46,796 nucleotides of DNA, from NCBI GenBank assembly GCA_017535865.1, contig JAFXTM010000037.1:1-46796 (forward strand), written 5' to 3'. The notes below the pieces were generated by a model. The model was given only the letters and a program-made list of their open reading frames with translations. It was not told the origin of the DNA and did no database searches. A program made the translations under genes and the position numbers. Each line of letters opens with the position of its first letter. Position 1 is the stretch's first letter. The stretch is from Oscillospiraceae bacterium. GTDB lineage: Bacteria > Bacillota > Clostridia > Oscillospirales > Oscillospiraceae. This document shows positions 16,439 to 23,991 of this stretch, in pieces.

Positions 16439-18185
16439 CGCGCTCACCGCCTTTCGTCTGCTGCTCGTATACCTCGCGGTAGATCGGACTGCTCTTCAGG
16501 AGCTCCTCGTGCGTTCCCGCGGCGGCGATGCGGCCGTTTTCCATGACGAGGATGCAGTCCGCGTCCTGCACGGATGCCACGCGCTGGGCGATGATGATCT
16601 TGGTGGTTTCGGGGATGTAGGAGCGGAAGCCCGCGCGGATCAGCGCGTCGGTGCGGGTGTCCACGGCGGAGGTGGAGTCGTCGAGGATCAGGATCTTCGG
16701 CTTCTTCAGCAGGGCGCGCGCGATGCACAGGCGCTGGCGCTGCCCGCCGGAGACGTTGGAGCCGCCCTGTTCGATCCAGCGGTCATAGCCGTCCGGGTGG
16801 GCCAGGATGAACTCCTCCGCCTGCGCGAGCCGGCATGCCTCGGCGATCTCCTCGTCCGTGGCCTCGGGGTTGCCCCAGCGGAGGTTGTCGCGCACGGTGC
16901 CGGAAAAGAGCTGGTTCTTCTGAAGCACGACGGAGACGGCGTTGCGCAGCGTCTCCAGGTCGTAGTCGCGCACGTCCACGCCGCCGACCTTCACACTGCC
17001 CGCGCTCACGTCGTAGAGGCGGGGGATGAGCTGGATGAGCGTCGTCTTGCCGGAGCCCGTGCCGCCGAGGACGCCGACGGTCATGCCGGAGCTGATGCGC
17101 AGATCCACGTCATAGAGCGCGTCGTTCTGTGCCTCGCGGGAGTAGCGGAAGGCCACGTCCGTGAACTCGACGGAGCCGTCCTTCACCTCTCGCACCGGGT
17201 TTTCGGGGTTGCGCAGGCTGGGCTCCTCCCGGAGGACCTCGGCGAGACGCTTCATGGACTCGTAGGACAGGGTCATCATGACGTAGATCATCGAGATCAT
17301 CATCAGGGACATGAGGATCTGCATGCCGTAGTTGAGCATGGCGGAGATCTGCCCCACGTCGATGACCGAGCCCTGTCCGGAGACGATGAGCTTCGAGCCG
17401 ACCAGCAGGATGAAGACCATGTTGAAGTACATGCACAGGCTCATCAGCGGGCTGTTGAGCGCGACGAGCCGTTCGGCGTGCGTGAAGTCCTTCCGGATGT
17501 TGTCGGAGGCCGCGGCGAACTTCTCCTTCTCGTAGTTCTCGCGGGCGAAGCCCTTCACGACGCGCATGCCGCGCACGTTCTCCTCCACGGACTCGTTGAG
17601 CTTGTCATACTTGCGGAAGACCGCGCGGAAGGCGGGCATGGCCTTGCGCGCGATGAGCAGCAGCCCCGCGATCAGCACGGGGATGACCACCACGAAGGTC
17701 ATGGCGAGCGTGCCGCCCATGCGCCAGGCCATGACAATGGCGAAGACGAACATCAGCGGCGCGCGCACCGCGATGCGGATGGCCATCATAAAGGCCATTT
17801 GCACGTTCGTGATGTCGGTGGTGAGCCGGGTCACGAGCGAGGCGGTGGAGAAGCGGTCGATGTTCTCAAAGGAGAAGCGCTGGATGCGCTCGAAGGCGTC
17901 GTGCCGGACGTTCTTCGCAAAGCCCGCCGAGGCGCGCGCCCCGAAAAAGCCCGCGCCGCCGCCGCAGGCGAGGCTCAGCAGCGCCATCGCCACGAGGATC
18001 AGACCCAGCCGCAGCACCTCGCTCATCGGGACGGCAGCTTTGATGTCGTTGACCAGCTCAGCGGTGAAGAAGGGGATCAGCACCTCGATCGCGACCTCGA
18101 GGACGATGAGGAGCAGGGTCAGGATCGTGGGCGTTTTGTATTCCCGTATGCACTTGAGGAAGGTTTTGATCACGTCTGTTTTCAC
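16431..18185 (-). CDS. ABC exporter half-transporter, degenerate-site subunit
   Basis: A 584-residue exporter subunit, first gene of the pair. It has six membrane helices (about 15-310) and an ATPase domain with Walker A GGTGSGKTT and a canonical signature VSGGQRQRL. Its Walker B reads LILDDS (Asp in place of the catalytic Glu) and the switch histidine is Gln (IIAQRVASV). This is the known pattern of heterodimeric exporters in which one composite ATP site is non-hydrolytic and pairs with the altered LSQGQ of the partner. It is transcribed from its own promoter and translationally coupled to the next gene. Confidence 0.92.
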   Translation of the reverse strand: MKTDVIKTFLKCIREYKTPTILTLLLIVLEVAIEVLIPFFTAELVNDIKAAVPMSEVLRLGLILVAMALLSLACGGGAGFFGARASAGFAKNVRHDAFERIQRFSFENIDRFSTASLVTRLTTDITNVQMAFMMAIRIAVRAPLMFVFAIVMAWRMGGTLAMTFVVVIPVLIAGLLLIARKAMPAFRAVFRKYDKLNESVEENVRGMRVVKGFARENYEKEKFAAASDNIRKDFTHAERLVALNSPLMSLCMYFNMVFILLVGSKLIVSGQGSVIDVGQISAMLNYGMQILMSLMMISMIYVMMTLSYESMKRLAEVLREEPSLRNPENPVREVKDGSVEFTDVAFRYSREAQNDALYDVDLRISSGMTVGVLGGTGSGKTTLIQLIPRLYDVSAGSVKVGGVDVRDYDLETLRNAVSVVLQKNQLFSGTVRDNLRWGNPEATDEEIAEACRLAQAEEFILAHPDGYDRWIEQGGSNVSGGQRQRLCIARALLKKPKILILDDSTSAVDTRTDALIRAGFRSYIPETTKIIIAQRVASVQDADCILVMENGRIAAAGTHEELLKSSPIYREVYEQQTKGGERDE

Positions 18186-18212
18186 TTCCCGTTTATGTCA
18201 GTCTAATGCTCT

Positions 18213-18240
18213 ATTTTATCACACACAGCGCCCCAGTCAA
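18213..18240 (-). promoter_or_regulatory. Promoter of the ABC exporter operon
   Basis: On the minus strand TTGACT (18240-18235), 16-bp spacer, TAAAAT (18218-18213). Confidence 0.7.
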
Positions 18241-18263
18241 GGCGGAAGATGTGAACAAATGCG

Positions 18264-18298
18264 GGAAAAGGCCCGCTGCATCGGAAATGCAGCGGGCC
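18264..18298 (-). terminator. Terminator of the met operon
   Basis: On the minus strand GGCCCGCTGCAT (18298-18287) pairs with ATGCAGCGGGCC (18281-18270), followed by TTTTCC. It ends the T-box-metNIQ-M20 unit. Confidence 0.85.
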
Positions 18299-18317
18299 TC
18301 CTGCTTCCGGAAGGCTC

Positions 18318-19520
18318 TCACACCAGACCGTTGAGGTATTCCACCGTGTAGCAGACGTACAGCGCGGCCGCGACGCGGAGCGCGTCCTCGTCAATGTCGT
18401 AGCGGGCGCTGTGCTGCGCGAGCAGCGTGTCGGGCAGCGCCGGGTTGCCGGTGCCGATGTAGGCGTAGGCGCCGGGGACGCGCAGGATGTACTCCGCAAA
18501 GTCGTCCCCGCCCAGCGAGGGCTGACGGGAACGAATCAGCTTGTCCTCCCCGAAGAGGGAGACGGCGACCCGCTGCGCTTCGGCCGTGGCAGCGGGGTCG
18601 TTGATCAGGGGCGAGGTGTTGTCGTTCCACGCGATCTCCGCCGTACCGCCGAAGAGCGCGGCCGTCTGCTTAACCAGCGCGTCCAGCTGCGCCTTCGTCT
18701 GCCGGCGCAGCTCCGGCGAAAAGACGCGTATCGTCCCCTCCAGCTCCGCCTCCTGGGCGATCACGTTGTAGGCGGTGCCGGCGCTGAGCTTGCCGATGCC
18801 GATGAGGACGTTCTCCATCGGGCTCGTACGGCGGGTGACGAGCGCCTGGGCCGCCACGACGATCTGGCTTGCGATATAGAGGGCGTCGACGCCGCGCTCG
18901 GGCGTGGAGACGTGCGCGCCCAGCCCGTGGACGCGGATGCGGAAAAAGTCCACGCTTGCGTTGTTGGCCCCGGGCATCAGCACCACGGAGCCGACCGGGA
19001 CGTTGGACGCCACATGAACGCCGAAGCTGCGCGTCGCACCGTCGATATCGCCGTCGGCAAGGAGAACGCGCGCGCCGTAGCCGACCTCCTCGCCCGGCTG
19101 CCAGGTGAGGATGACCCGGCCGGAAAAGCGCTCACGGTTCGCGTTCAGGATGCGGGCCGCGCCGATCAGCGCGGCGGTGTGCGCGTCGTGCCCGCAGGCG
19201 TGCATCCGCCCGGGATACAGGCTCTTATAGGGCACTTCGTTCTCCTGCTGGATGGGCAGCGCGTCGATGTCCGCGCGCAGCGCGATACAGCGGGGCTCGC
19301 CCTCGGAGGGGAGCGTCCCCTCGATCTCGGCGCGTACGCCCGTGACGGCGCAGCGGCGGTGACTCACGCCGATCGCGTCGAGCTCCTGCTCGATGCGCTG
19401 CGCGGTCCCCTCCTCCTCGCGCGCGAGCTCGGGATGGCGGTGAAAATGGCGGCGCAGCGCCACGACGTAGGCGTGGTCGGCGAGCACCTGGTCATACAGT
19501 TCCCTTTCCAGTTCGGTCAT
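18318..19520 (-). CDS. M20D amidohydrolase (N-acyl amino acid / peptide deacylase)
   Basis: A 400-residue M20D metallohydrolase. The dinuclear metal-site motifs are visible: MHACGHDAHTA (about 103-113), RADIDALPIQQENE before it, and PGEEVGYGAR (about 141-150); the dimerisation insert follows. Members cleave N-acyl or N-carbamoyl amino acids, indole-acetyl amino acids or aminobenzoyl-glutamate. It is the last gene after metQ in a methionine T-box operon, 71 bp downstream with an intervening hairpin, and starts after AAAGGAGG. The context suggests release of methionine from an N-acylated or conjugated form imported by MetNIQ; that substrate is inference. Confidence 0.9.
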   Translation of the reverse strand: MTELERELYDQVLADHAYVVALRRHFHRHPELAREEEGTAQRIEQELDAIGVSHRRCAVTGVRAEIEGTLPSEGEPRCIALRADIDALPIQQENEVPYKSLYPGRMHACGHDAHTAALIGAARILNANRERFSGRVILTWQPGEEVGYGARVLLADGDIDGATRSFGVHVASNVPVGSVVLMPGANNASVDFFRIRVHGLGAHVSTPERGVDALYIASQIVVAAQALVTRRTSPMENVLIGIGKLSAGTAYNVIAQEAELEGTIRVFSPELRRQTKAQLDALVKQTAALFGGTAEIAWNDNTSPLINDPAATAEAQRVAVSLFGEDKLIRSRQPSLGGDDFAEYILRVPGAYAYIGTGNPALPDTLLAQHSARYDIDEDALRVAAALYVCYTVEYLNGLV

Positions 19521-19537
19521 GGGATCCTCCTTTCGGA

Positions 19538-19568
19538 AAAGCAGGCGCCGGTTTTCCCGGCGCCTGCG
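19538..19568 (-). terminator. Partial terminator or processing hairpin between metQ and the M20 gene
   Basis: On the minus strand GCAGGCGCCGG (19568-19558) pairs with CCGGCGCCTGC (19552-19542), followed by TTTTCC. The short T-run suggests partial termination, leaving less mRNA for the last gene. Confidence 0.65.
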
Positions 19569-19591
19569 CGCAAGCTTTCTTCAGCCGCGGC

Positions 19592-20518
19592 TTACTTCGC
19601 GCCGGCGGCCTCCTTGAGGGCGTCGACGGAGTCGAACTGCTTGGAGTAGAGAGTCAGGGGGGCCATTAGGGTGTCGCCGATGGTCTCGATCTCATAACCG
19701 GCCGCGTCGATCTCCTTGGCAAGATAGGCCTTGTGCTGGAAGGAGTTGAGGTCGATGTCGCCGCTGTTGAGGGCCTCGTTGGGCAGGTTGTAGGCGTCAA
19801 ATTCGACGAGCTCGATATAGATGCCGGCCTCCTGCTGGTCGAGGACATACTGGCAGGCGTTCCAGTGGTCGTTGGACGCGCCGCAGACGCCGACCTTCAC
19901 GACGGTTTTGCCGGCCTTGTCAGACTTGTAGCCGTCGATCAGAGCCACAAGCTCCTCGTTGGAGTACTCCGTGTTCGCATACTCAAAGGCGGGGATGAAA
20001 GCCTCGCTGTACTTGGCGATCAGGTACTGGCCGACGATGTCGGTCTGGAAGGCGGCCACGACGGTCTGATAGACCTCGTTGTCCTTGTCCTCGCTGCGGG
20101 CGACGATGACGTTCACGAAGGGGTTGCCGTCCTCGGTGGTGGCGCCGGCCTGGGACTCAATGGCCAGACCGTCGCGGGAGGGAACCAGACCGGTCGGAAT
20201 GGCGTAGGTGCCGTTGATGGTGGAGGCGCCGAAGTCGTCCAGCGTGGCGGGCAGGGTATTGGCCTGCGTGGGGACGATCTCGATGTTGTAGTGATAAGCG
20301 GTGATATCCTTAAGCTCCGGGACCCAGCCGGCGGCGGGATCGACGTCGATCAGGCCGACGGACTCGAGCAGCTTGATGGCGCGGCCGCCGTTGGTGGCGT
20401 CGTCGGGGATGCCGATGAGGATGTCGTGGGCGGCGGAGGCGGAGGTGCTCAGCACGGGGGAGATGGCCAGCACGGCGAAGAGCAGGATGCTGACAAGGGC
20501 GATGAGTTTCTTGGACAT
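19592..20518 (-). CDS. metQ: Methionine-binding protein MetQ, circularly permuted
   Basis: A 308-residue exported solute-binding protein of the NlpA/MetQ family. After a signal peptide (1-29, ending STSASA) residues 33-178 match the segment that is C-terminal in usual MetQ (GIPDDATNGGRAIKLLE, INGTYA, NPFVNVIVAR). A new linker (about 179-205) follows, then residues 206-308 match the usual N-terminal half (KVGVCGASNDHW, ELVEFDAYNLPNEALNSGDI, SFQHKAYL, YSKQFDSVDALKEAAGAK). The end GAK joins exactly onto the DILIGIP start, so the order is circularly permuted with nothing lost. There is no lipobox cysteine, so the mature protein may not be lipid-anchored. The ATG has AAAGGAGA upstream and lies 26 bp after metI. 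Confidence 0.93.
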   Translation of the reverse strand: MSKKLIALVSILLFAVLAISPVLSTSASAAHDILIGIPDDATNGGRAIKLLESVGLIDVDPAAGWVPELKDITAYHYNIEIVPTQANTLPATLDDFGASTINGTYAIPTGLVPSRDGLAIESQAGATTEDGNPFVNVIVARSEDKDNEVYQTVVAAFQTDIVGQYLIAKYSEAFIPAFEYANTEYSNEELVALIDGYKSDKAGKTVVKVGVCGASNDHWNACQYVLDQQEAGIYIELVEFDAYNLPNEALNSGDIDLNSFQHKAYLAKEIDAAGYEIETIGDTLMAPLTLYSKQFDSVDALKEAAGAK

Positions 20519-20544
20519 GATGATTTCTCCTTTACAGATGTTTT

Positions 20545-21258
20545 TTATTCGACTTCGATATTGTGCCGGAACAGGGCCCGATTGGTGGTGCGTCGTGCCA
20601 GCGCGTTCCCGATGCCCTGGAGCAGAGAGACGAAGACCAGCAGCACGACGACGCAGACGTTGACGATATCCTGATGGTGGAGGTTCTGCCCGTAGTTGAT
20701 GGCGAAGCTCCCGATGCCGCCGGCCCCGACCGCGCCGGCCATGGTGGTCAGGCCGATCAGGCTGATGGCGGTGATGGTGACGGCCCGGATCAGATCGGGT
20801 ACGGACTCGTGCAGATAGACACGGAAGACGATGCCGAGCTTCCCGCTGCCCATGGCCGCCGCGGCCTCGATCTTGCCGGGGCTGACGTTCGCCAGCGCGG
20901 CCTCAACCTGCCGGGTGAAGAAAGGCGTCGCGCCGAAGACCAGGGGGACGATCGCACCCTTGACGCCGATCGCCGTGCCGACGATCCAGCGCGTCAGCGG
21001 GATCAGGAAGATCAGCAGGATCACAAAGGGGATCGAGCGGAACACGTTGGTCACGATGTTCACGAAGTTGTAGACCGCGGCGTTCCCGGCGATGCCGCCC
21101 TTCTTCGTCACGGTCAGCAGCACCCCGAAGACGCCGCCGAGCACGAGCGTGAAGCCGCCCGCGATCAGGAACATCTGTCCGGTAGCCAGACAGCTCGACC
21201 AGAATTTCCCGCTGTAATCCACCACGTTCGGCATGATACTCGCCAGCCATTCAGCCAT
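20545..21258 (-). CDS. metI: Methionine ABC transporter permease MetI
   Basis: A 237-residue permease with about five membrane helices, slightly longer than the usual 217-220. The coupling helix/EAA loop that docks MetN is clear (EAAAAMGSGKLGIVFRVYLHES, about residues 130-151, shown here as one motif in two parts: EAAAAMGSG and KLGIVFRVYL). The conserved SLIGLTTMAGAVGAGGIG follows. The start overlaps the end of metN by 8 nt, so the two are translationally coupled. It acts in the cell membrane with MetN and MetQ to import methionine. Confidence 0.95.
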   Translation of the reverse strand: MAEWLASIMPNVVDYSGKFWSSCLATGQMFLIAGGFTLVLGGVFGVLLTVTKKGGIAGNAAVYNFVNIVTNVFRSIPFVILLIFLIPLTRWIVGTAIGVKGAIVPLVFGATPFFTRQVEAALANVSPGKIEAAAAMGSGKLGIVFRVYLHESVPDLIRAVTITAISLIGLTTMAGAVGAGGIGSFAINYGQNLHHQDIVNVCVVVLLVFVSLLQGIGNALARRTTNRALFRHNIEVE

Positions 21259-22333
21259 GCTCGATCACCTCCACGATCACGTTGTTTTCACATAGATGTT
21301 GGATGGCGGCCCGGCGCTTTTCCATATCGCCGCCGACCAGTACGATCAGGCCGCCGAGGGGACTGCCCTGCAGGAGCTCGAGGCTTCCCAGCAGGATATT
21401 CATGTTCACGCCGTAGAGGCGGGACACTTCGGAGATCAGGGCCTCGCCCACGCAGTCCTTGTTGTAGGTGCAGCGGATCAGCGTCCCGCCGCCCGAGAGC
21501 ACCTCGGACTGCTCCTCGATGAGCTTGTTGATGCGCCCGAGACCGGAGGAGCTGTCGACAAACTTGCGGGTGATGGCCGCCTGCGGCGCGGAGAAGACCT
21601 CGTACACGCCGCCCTGCTCGACCACGCGGCCGCTCTCCATGACGGCCACCTTGCTGCAGATGGACTTGACCACCGCCATTTCGTGCGTGATCAGCACGAT
21701 CGTGAGGCCGAGCCTACGGTTGAGCTCCTTCAGCAGCCGGAGGATGGACTCCGTGGCGTCCGGGTCCAGCGCGGAGGTCGCCTCGTCCGAGAGCAGGATG
21801 CGGGGGTTGTTGGCCAGCGCGCGGGCGATGGCCACGCGCTGCTTCTGCCCGCCCGAGAGCTCGGAGGGATAGGCGTTGGCCTTCTCGCGCAGGTCCACCA
21901 GATCCAGCAGCTCCAGCACGCGCGCGCGGATGGCCGCCTTGCTCAGACCGCTGTGCCTGAGGGGGTAGGAGATGTTCTCAAAGACGCTGCTGCGGTCGAG
22001 GAGGTTGAAATGCTGGAAGATCATACCCATGCTGCCCCGCAGCTGCCTGAGCTGCTTCTCGCTGAGCGCCGTCTCCGCTTCGCTCCCCTCCTGCCGACAG
22101 AAGGCGCGGCCGCTCTCGAAGCGGACCGTGCCGAAGCCCTTGACGCGGAGCGTGCCGGCGTCCGGCCGCTCGAGGAGGTTGATGCAGCGGACCAGCGTGC
22201 TCTTGCCGGCGCCGGAATAGCCGACGATGCCGTAAACGTCGCCCTCCCGGATCTCGAGGCTCACGTCCTCCACCGCACGGATCACGCCCTCGGGCCCGGC
22301 AAAGCTCTTGTACAGCGACTGCAGTTCGATCAT
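21251..22333 (-). CDS. metN: Methionine ABC transporter ATPase MetN with NIL domain
   Basis: A 360-residue ATPase. The start at 22333 gives MIELQSLYKSF and follows GGGAG; longer frames run into the T-box terminator. Walker A is GYSGAGKST, signature LSGGQKQRV, Walker B ILLSDEATSALD. Residues about 270-360 form the NIL/ACT-like regulatory domain (TLIRCTYNKDCVGEALISEV) that in E. coli binds methionine and shuts the transporter when the cell is replete (trans-inhibition). A short insertion near residue 70-85 follows the A-loop region. First gene of the T-box-controlled metNIQ-M20 operon. Confidence 0.96.
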   Translation of the reverse strand: MIELQSLYKSFAGPEGVIRAVEDVSLEIREGDVYGIVGYSGAGKSTLVRCINLLERPDAGTLRVKGFGTVRFESGRAFCRQEGSEAETALSEKQLRQLRGSMGMIFQHFNLLDRSSVFENISYPLRHSGLSKAAIRARVLELLDLVDLREKANAYPSELSGGQKQRVAIARALANNPRILLSDEATSALDPDATESILRLLKELNRRLGLTIVLITHEMAVVKSICSKVAVMESGRVVEQGGVYEVFSAPQAAITRKFVDSSSGLGRINKLIEEQSEVLSGGGTLIRCTYNKDCVGEALISEVSRLYGVNMNILLGSLELLQGSPLGGLIVLVGGDMEKRRAAIQHLCENNVIVEVIEHG

Positions 22334-22382
22334 CTGATTACTCCCGTTCACTTTATGAAATACATCCCCAAAGGGGCGGCCA

Positions 22383-22662
22383 GAAAAAAGAAAACCGCCC
22401 TTACACACGTAAGGACGGACAATATCCGCGGTACCACCTTGCTTCGCAGCCGTATCACACGACTGCCTCCATAGCGCGCCAACACGCGCATCCTCTGTAA
22501 CGGGAGTACCCGTCGGACGCTTGGTTTCCTTCGCGCCCGCTGCTCCGAGACCATGTTCGCCCGCCTTGCTCCTATCCCTTTTCAGCTGCCGGGATTCTCT
22601 GTAAAGACCTCCGGTGGGTTACTCTTCTCTTCCTCGCCATTGTGGGGTGATGTGAAGTTGAT
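22383..22662 (-). promoter_or_regulatory. T-box riboswitch with methionine (AUG) specifier
   Basis: On the minus strand the leader has the Stem I features AAGAGTAACC and CAGAGAATCC, a specifier region CGAACATGG whose ATG lies at 22554-22552, the CCCGTTA motif, and the T-box AAGGTGGTACCGCG (22440-22427) that pairs with the NCCA end of uncharged tRNA. It is followed by terminator CCGTCCTTAC/GTAAGGGCGG (22418-22395, one G-U pair) and TTTTCTTTTTT. Uncharged tRNA-Met should favour the antiterminator and switch on metNIQ. The promoter is directly upstream. Confidence 0.93.
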
Positions 22663-22668
22663 GGTCGT

Positions 22669-22698
22669 ACTATACCACCCGGCGCCGCCGACTGTCAA
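22669..22698 (-). promoter_or_regulatory. Promoter of the T-box/metNIQ operon
   Basis: On the minus strand TTGACA (22698-22693), 18-bp spacer, TATAGT (22674-22669). Confidence 0.8.
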
Positions 22699-22824
22699 GC
22701 CGCCATTTCCCACAAACATAATGGGAAAGGAACAGGAAAAACGGCACGGTTTTCACAAAATGACGACCCGTGCAGGGCAGGGCGTTTTCTCCCGGAAAGA
22801 GCTGAAAAAAAGGAAAAAGGCATG
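22699..22824. other. Intergenic region with short inverted and direct repeats
   Basis: No gene is seen. TTTCCCA (22706-22712) / TGGGAAA (22722-22728) is an inverted repeat just upstream of the met promoter and could be an operator. GCACGGTTTTCACAAAA near 22745 recurs nearly unchanged in the acpP terminator arm at 22831. Confidence 0.4.
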
Positions 22825-22862
22825 AAAAGTGCACGGTTTTCAAAAAACCGTGCACTTTTATG
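22821..22862 (-). terminator. Terminator of the rpmH-acpP operon
   Basis: AAAAGTGCACGGTTTT (22825-22840) pairs perfectly with AAAACCGTGCACTTTT (22844-22859), a 16-bp stem right after the acpP stop. Confidence 0.88.
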
Positions 22863-22869
22863 GGCGAGC

Positions 22870-23097
22870 TTACTGAAGCTTCTCGAGATACTCCACGATG
22901 CGGCCGACCGTGTAGAGCTCGGCGGCGGCCTCATCGGAGATGGCGATGCCGAATTCGTCCTCGAGCTCCATGATGAGCTCCACGACGTCCAGCGAATCGG
23001 CGCCGATGTCGTCGATCAGATTGGTCTCCATCGTGATGGTGGCGGGATCCAGCTCAAACTGGCTGGCCAGCGCGGCTTTGACTTTCTCAAAAATCAT
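22870..23097 (-). CDS. acpP: Acyl carrier protein
   Basis: A 75-residue acidic four-helix protein with the phosphopantetheine site GADSLDVVEL (Ser about 36). It carries acyl chains in fatty-acid synthesis. The ribosome binding site AAGGAG precedes the ATG. It lies 57 bp after jag at the end of the rpmH operon; acpP usually sits in a fab or plsX cluster, and the place after jag usually holds mnmE. It might be a second ACP rather than the housekeeping copy; the window cannot tell. Confidence 0.93.
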   Translation of the reverse strand: MIFEKVKAALASQFELDPATITMETNLIDDIGADSLDVVELIMELEDEFGIAISDEAAAELYTVGRIVEYLEKLQ

Positions 23098-23154
23098 GAC
23101 AAATCTCCTTACCGTTTCGTTTGTTTTGCGGATCTGCGGCCTGTTTCCCGAACT

Positions 23155-23988
23155 TTAGGCCCACTCGCGGGACTGCGGCTTGTTGCTGGGGGTCTCGGGC
23201 TTGACGTAGGAGACGACCACGCGGCGGTTCGGCTCGACGCCGGTGGAGCTGGTGGTGACGCCCTCGTAATTCTGCAGCGCGGTATGGATCACGTGGCGCT
23301 CGTAGGAGTTCATCGGCTCCAGCGCCATGCTGCGCTTGTACTTGATTGCCTTCTCCGCCATCTTCTCGGCGAGGCGCGCCAGGGATTCCTCCCGCTTGCT
23401 GCGGTAGTTCTCGGCGTCCACGCTGATGTGCATGTGCTTGTCGCTGCCGCGATTGACCACATAGTTGGTCAGATGCTGGATCGCGTCGAGCGTCTCGCCG
23501 CGGCGGCCGATGATGGCGCCCATGCCGTCGCCGGAGAGGTTGACGTTGATGCCGCCGTTGTCGCGGCGGGAGATCTCGATCCCGGCCTCCACGCCCATGC
23601 GGGCCAGCAGCCCGGTCAGAAAGGCGCGGATCGCGGCGTATTCGGGATCCTCGTCCGCAGCGGCGGGCTCGGGCTCGGCCTTGGGAGCGGCGGCAGCCGG
23701 GGCGGATTTTTTCTCTGCCTTGGGGGCGGGGGCCGGCGCCTTCTCCGCTTTCGGGGCGGGGGCCGGCTTCTTTTCGGCTCTGGGGGTCTCGACGACGGGC
23801 TCGTCCTTGCCCTCGTAGCTCACGCGGACCACGGCCGGAACGGAGCCGATGCCCAGAAAACCGGACTTGGGACGGGTGACGATCTCATAGGTGTAGCTGA
23901 CGCCGTCCACGTCCAGTCCCAGCTCATCCAGGGCGGCTCTGAGAGCCTCGTCCACGGTGCGGCCGGATTTTTCCATAGTTTTTATCAT
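23155..23988 (-). CDS. jag: RNA-binding protein Jag / KhpB (SpoIIIJ-associated)
   Basis: A 277-residue protein with the Jag-N domain (1-50, KSGRTVDEALRAALDELG and FLGIG), an Ala/Pro/Lys/Glu-rich linker (about 68-115), a KH domain (about 120-200; IIGRRGETLDAIQHL holds the GxxG loop) and an R3H domain (NSYERHVIHTALQ, with Arg-x3-His). KhpB pairs with KhpA, whose gene is at 1.3 kb, to bind RNA and tune cell elongation. It lies 3 bp after yidC, the standard pairing. Confidence 0.95.
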   Translation of the reverse strand: MIKTMEKSGRTVDEALRAALDELGLDVDGVSYTYEIVTRPKSGFLGIGSVPAVVRVSYEGKDEPVVETPRAEKKPAPAPKAEKAPAPAPKAEKKSAPAAAAPKAEPEPAAADEDPEYAAIRAFLTGLLARMGVEAGIEISRRDNGGINVNLSGDGMGAIIGRRGETLDAIQHLTNYVVNRGSDKHMHISVDAENYRSKREESLARLAEKMAEKAIKYKRSMALEPMNSYERHVIHTALQNYEGVTTSSTGVEPNRRVVVSYVKPETPSNKPQSREWA

Positions 23989-23991
23989 AGT

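Noticed and set aside
14594-18206. Two long plus-strand open frames opposite the ABC exporter genes
   Set aside because: The minus strand holds full ABC domains with Walker and signature motifs; the plus frames are Asp/His/Val-rich shadows.
19592-20518. MetQ order as an assembly error
   Set aside because: The permuted protein has a signal peptide, a good ribosome binding site, a linker and a stop placed exactly at the hinge, in one unbroken frame; a mis-join of two normal copies would not create all of these.
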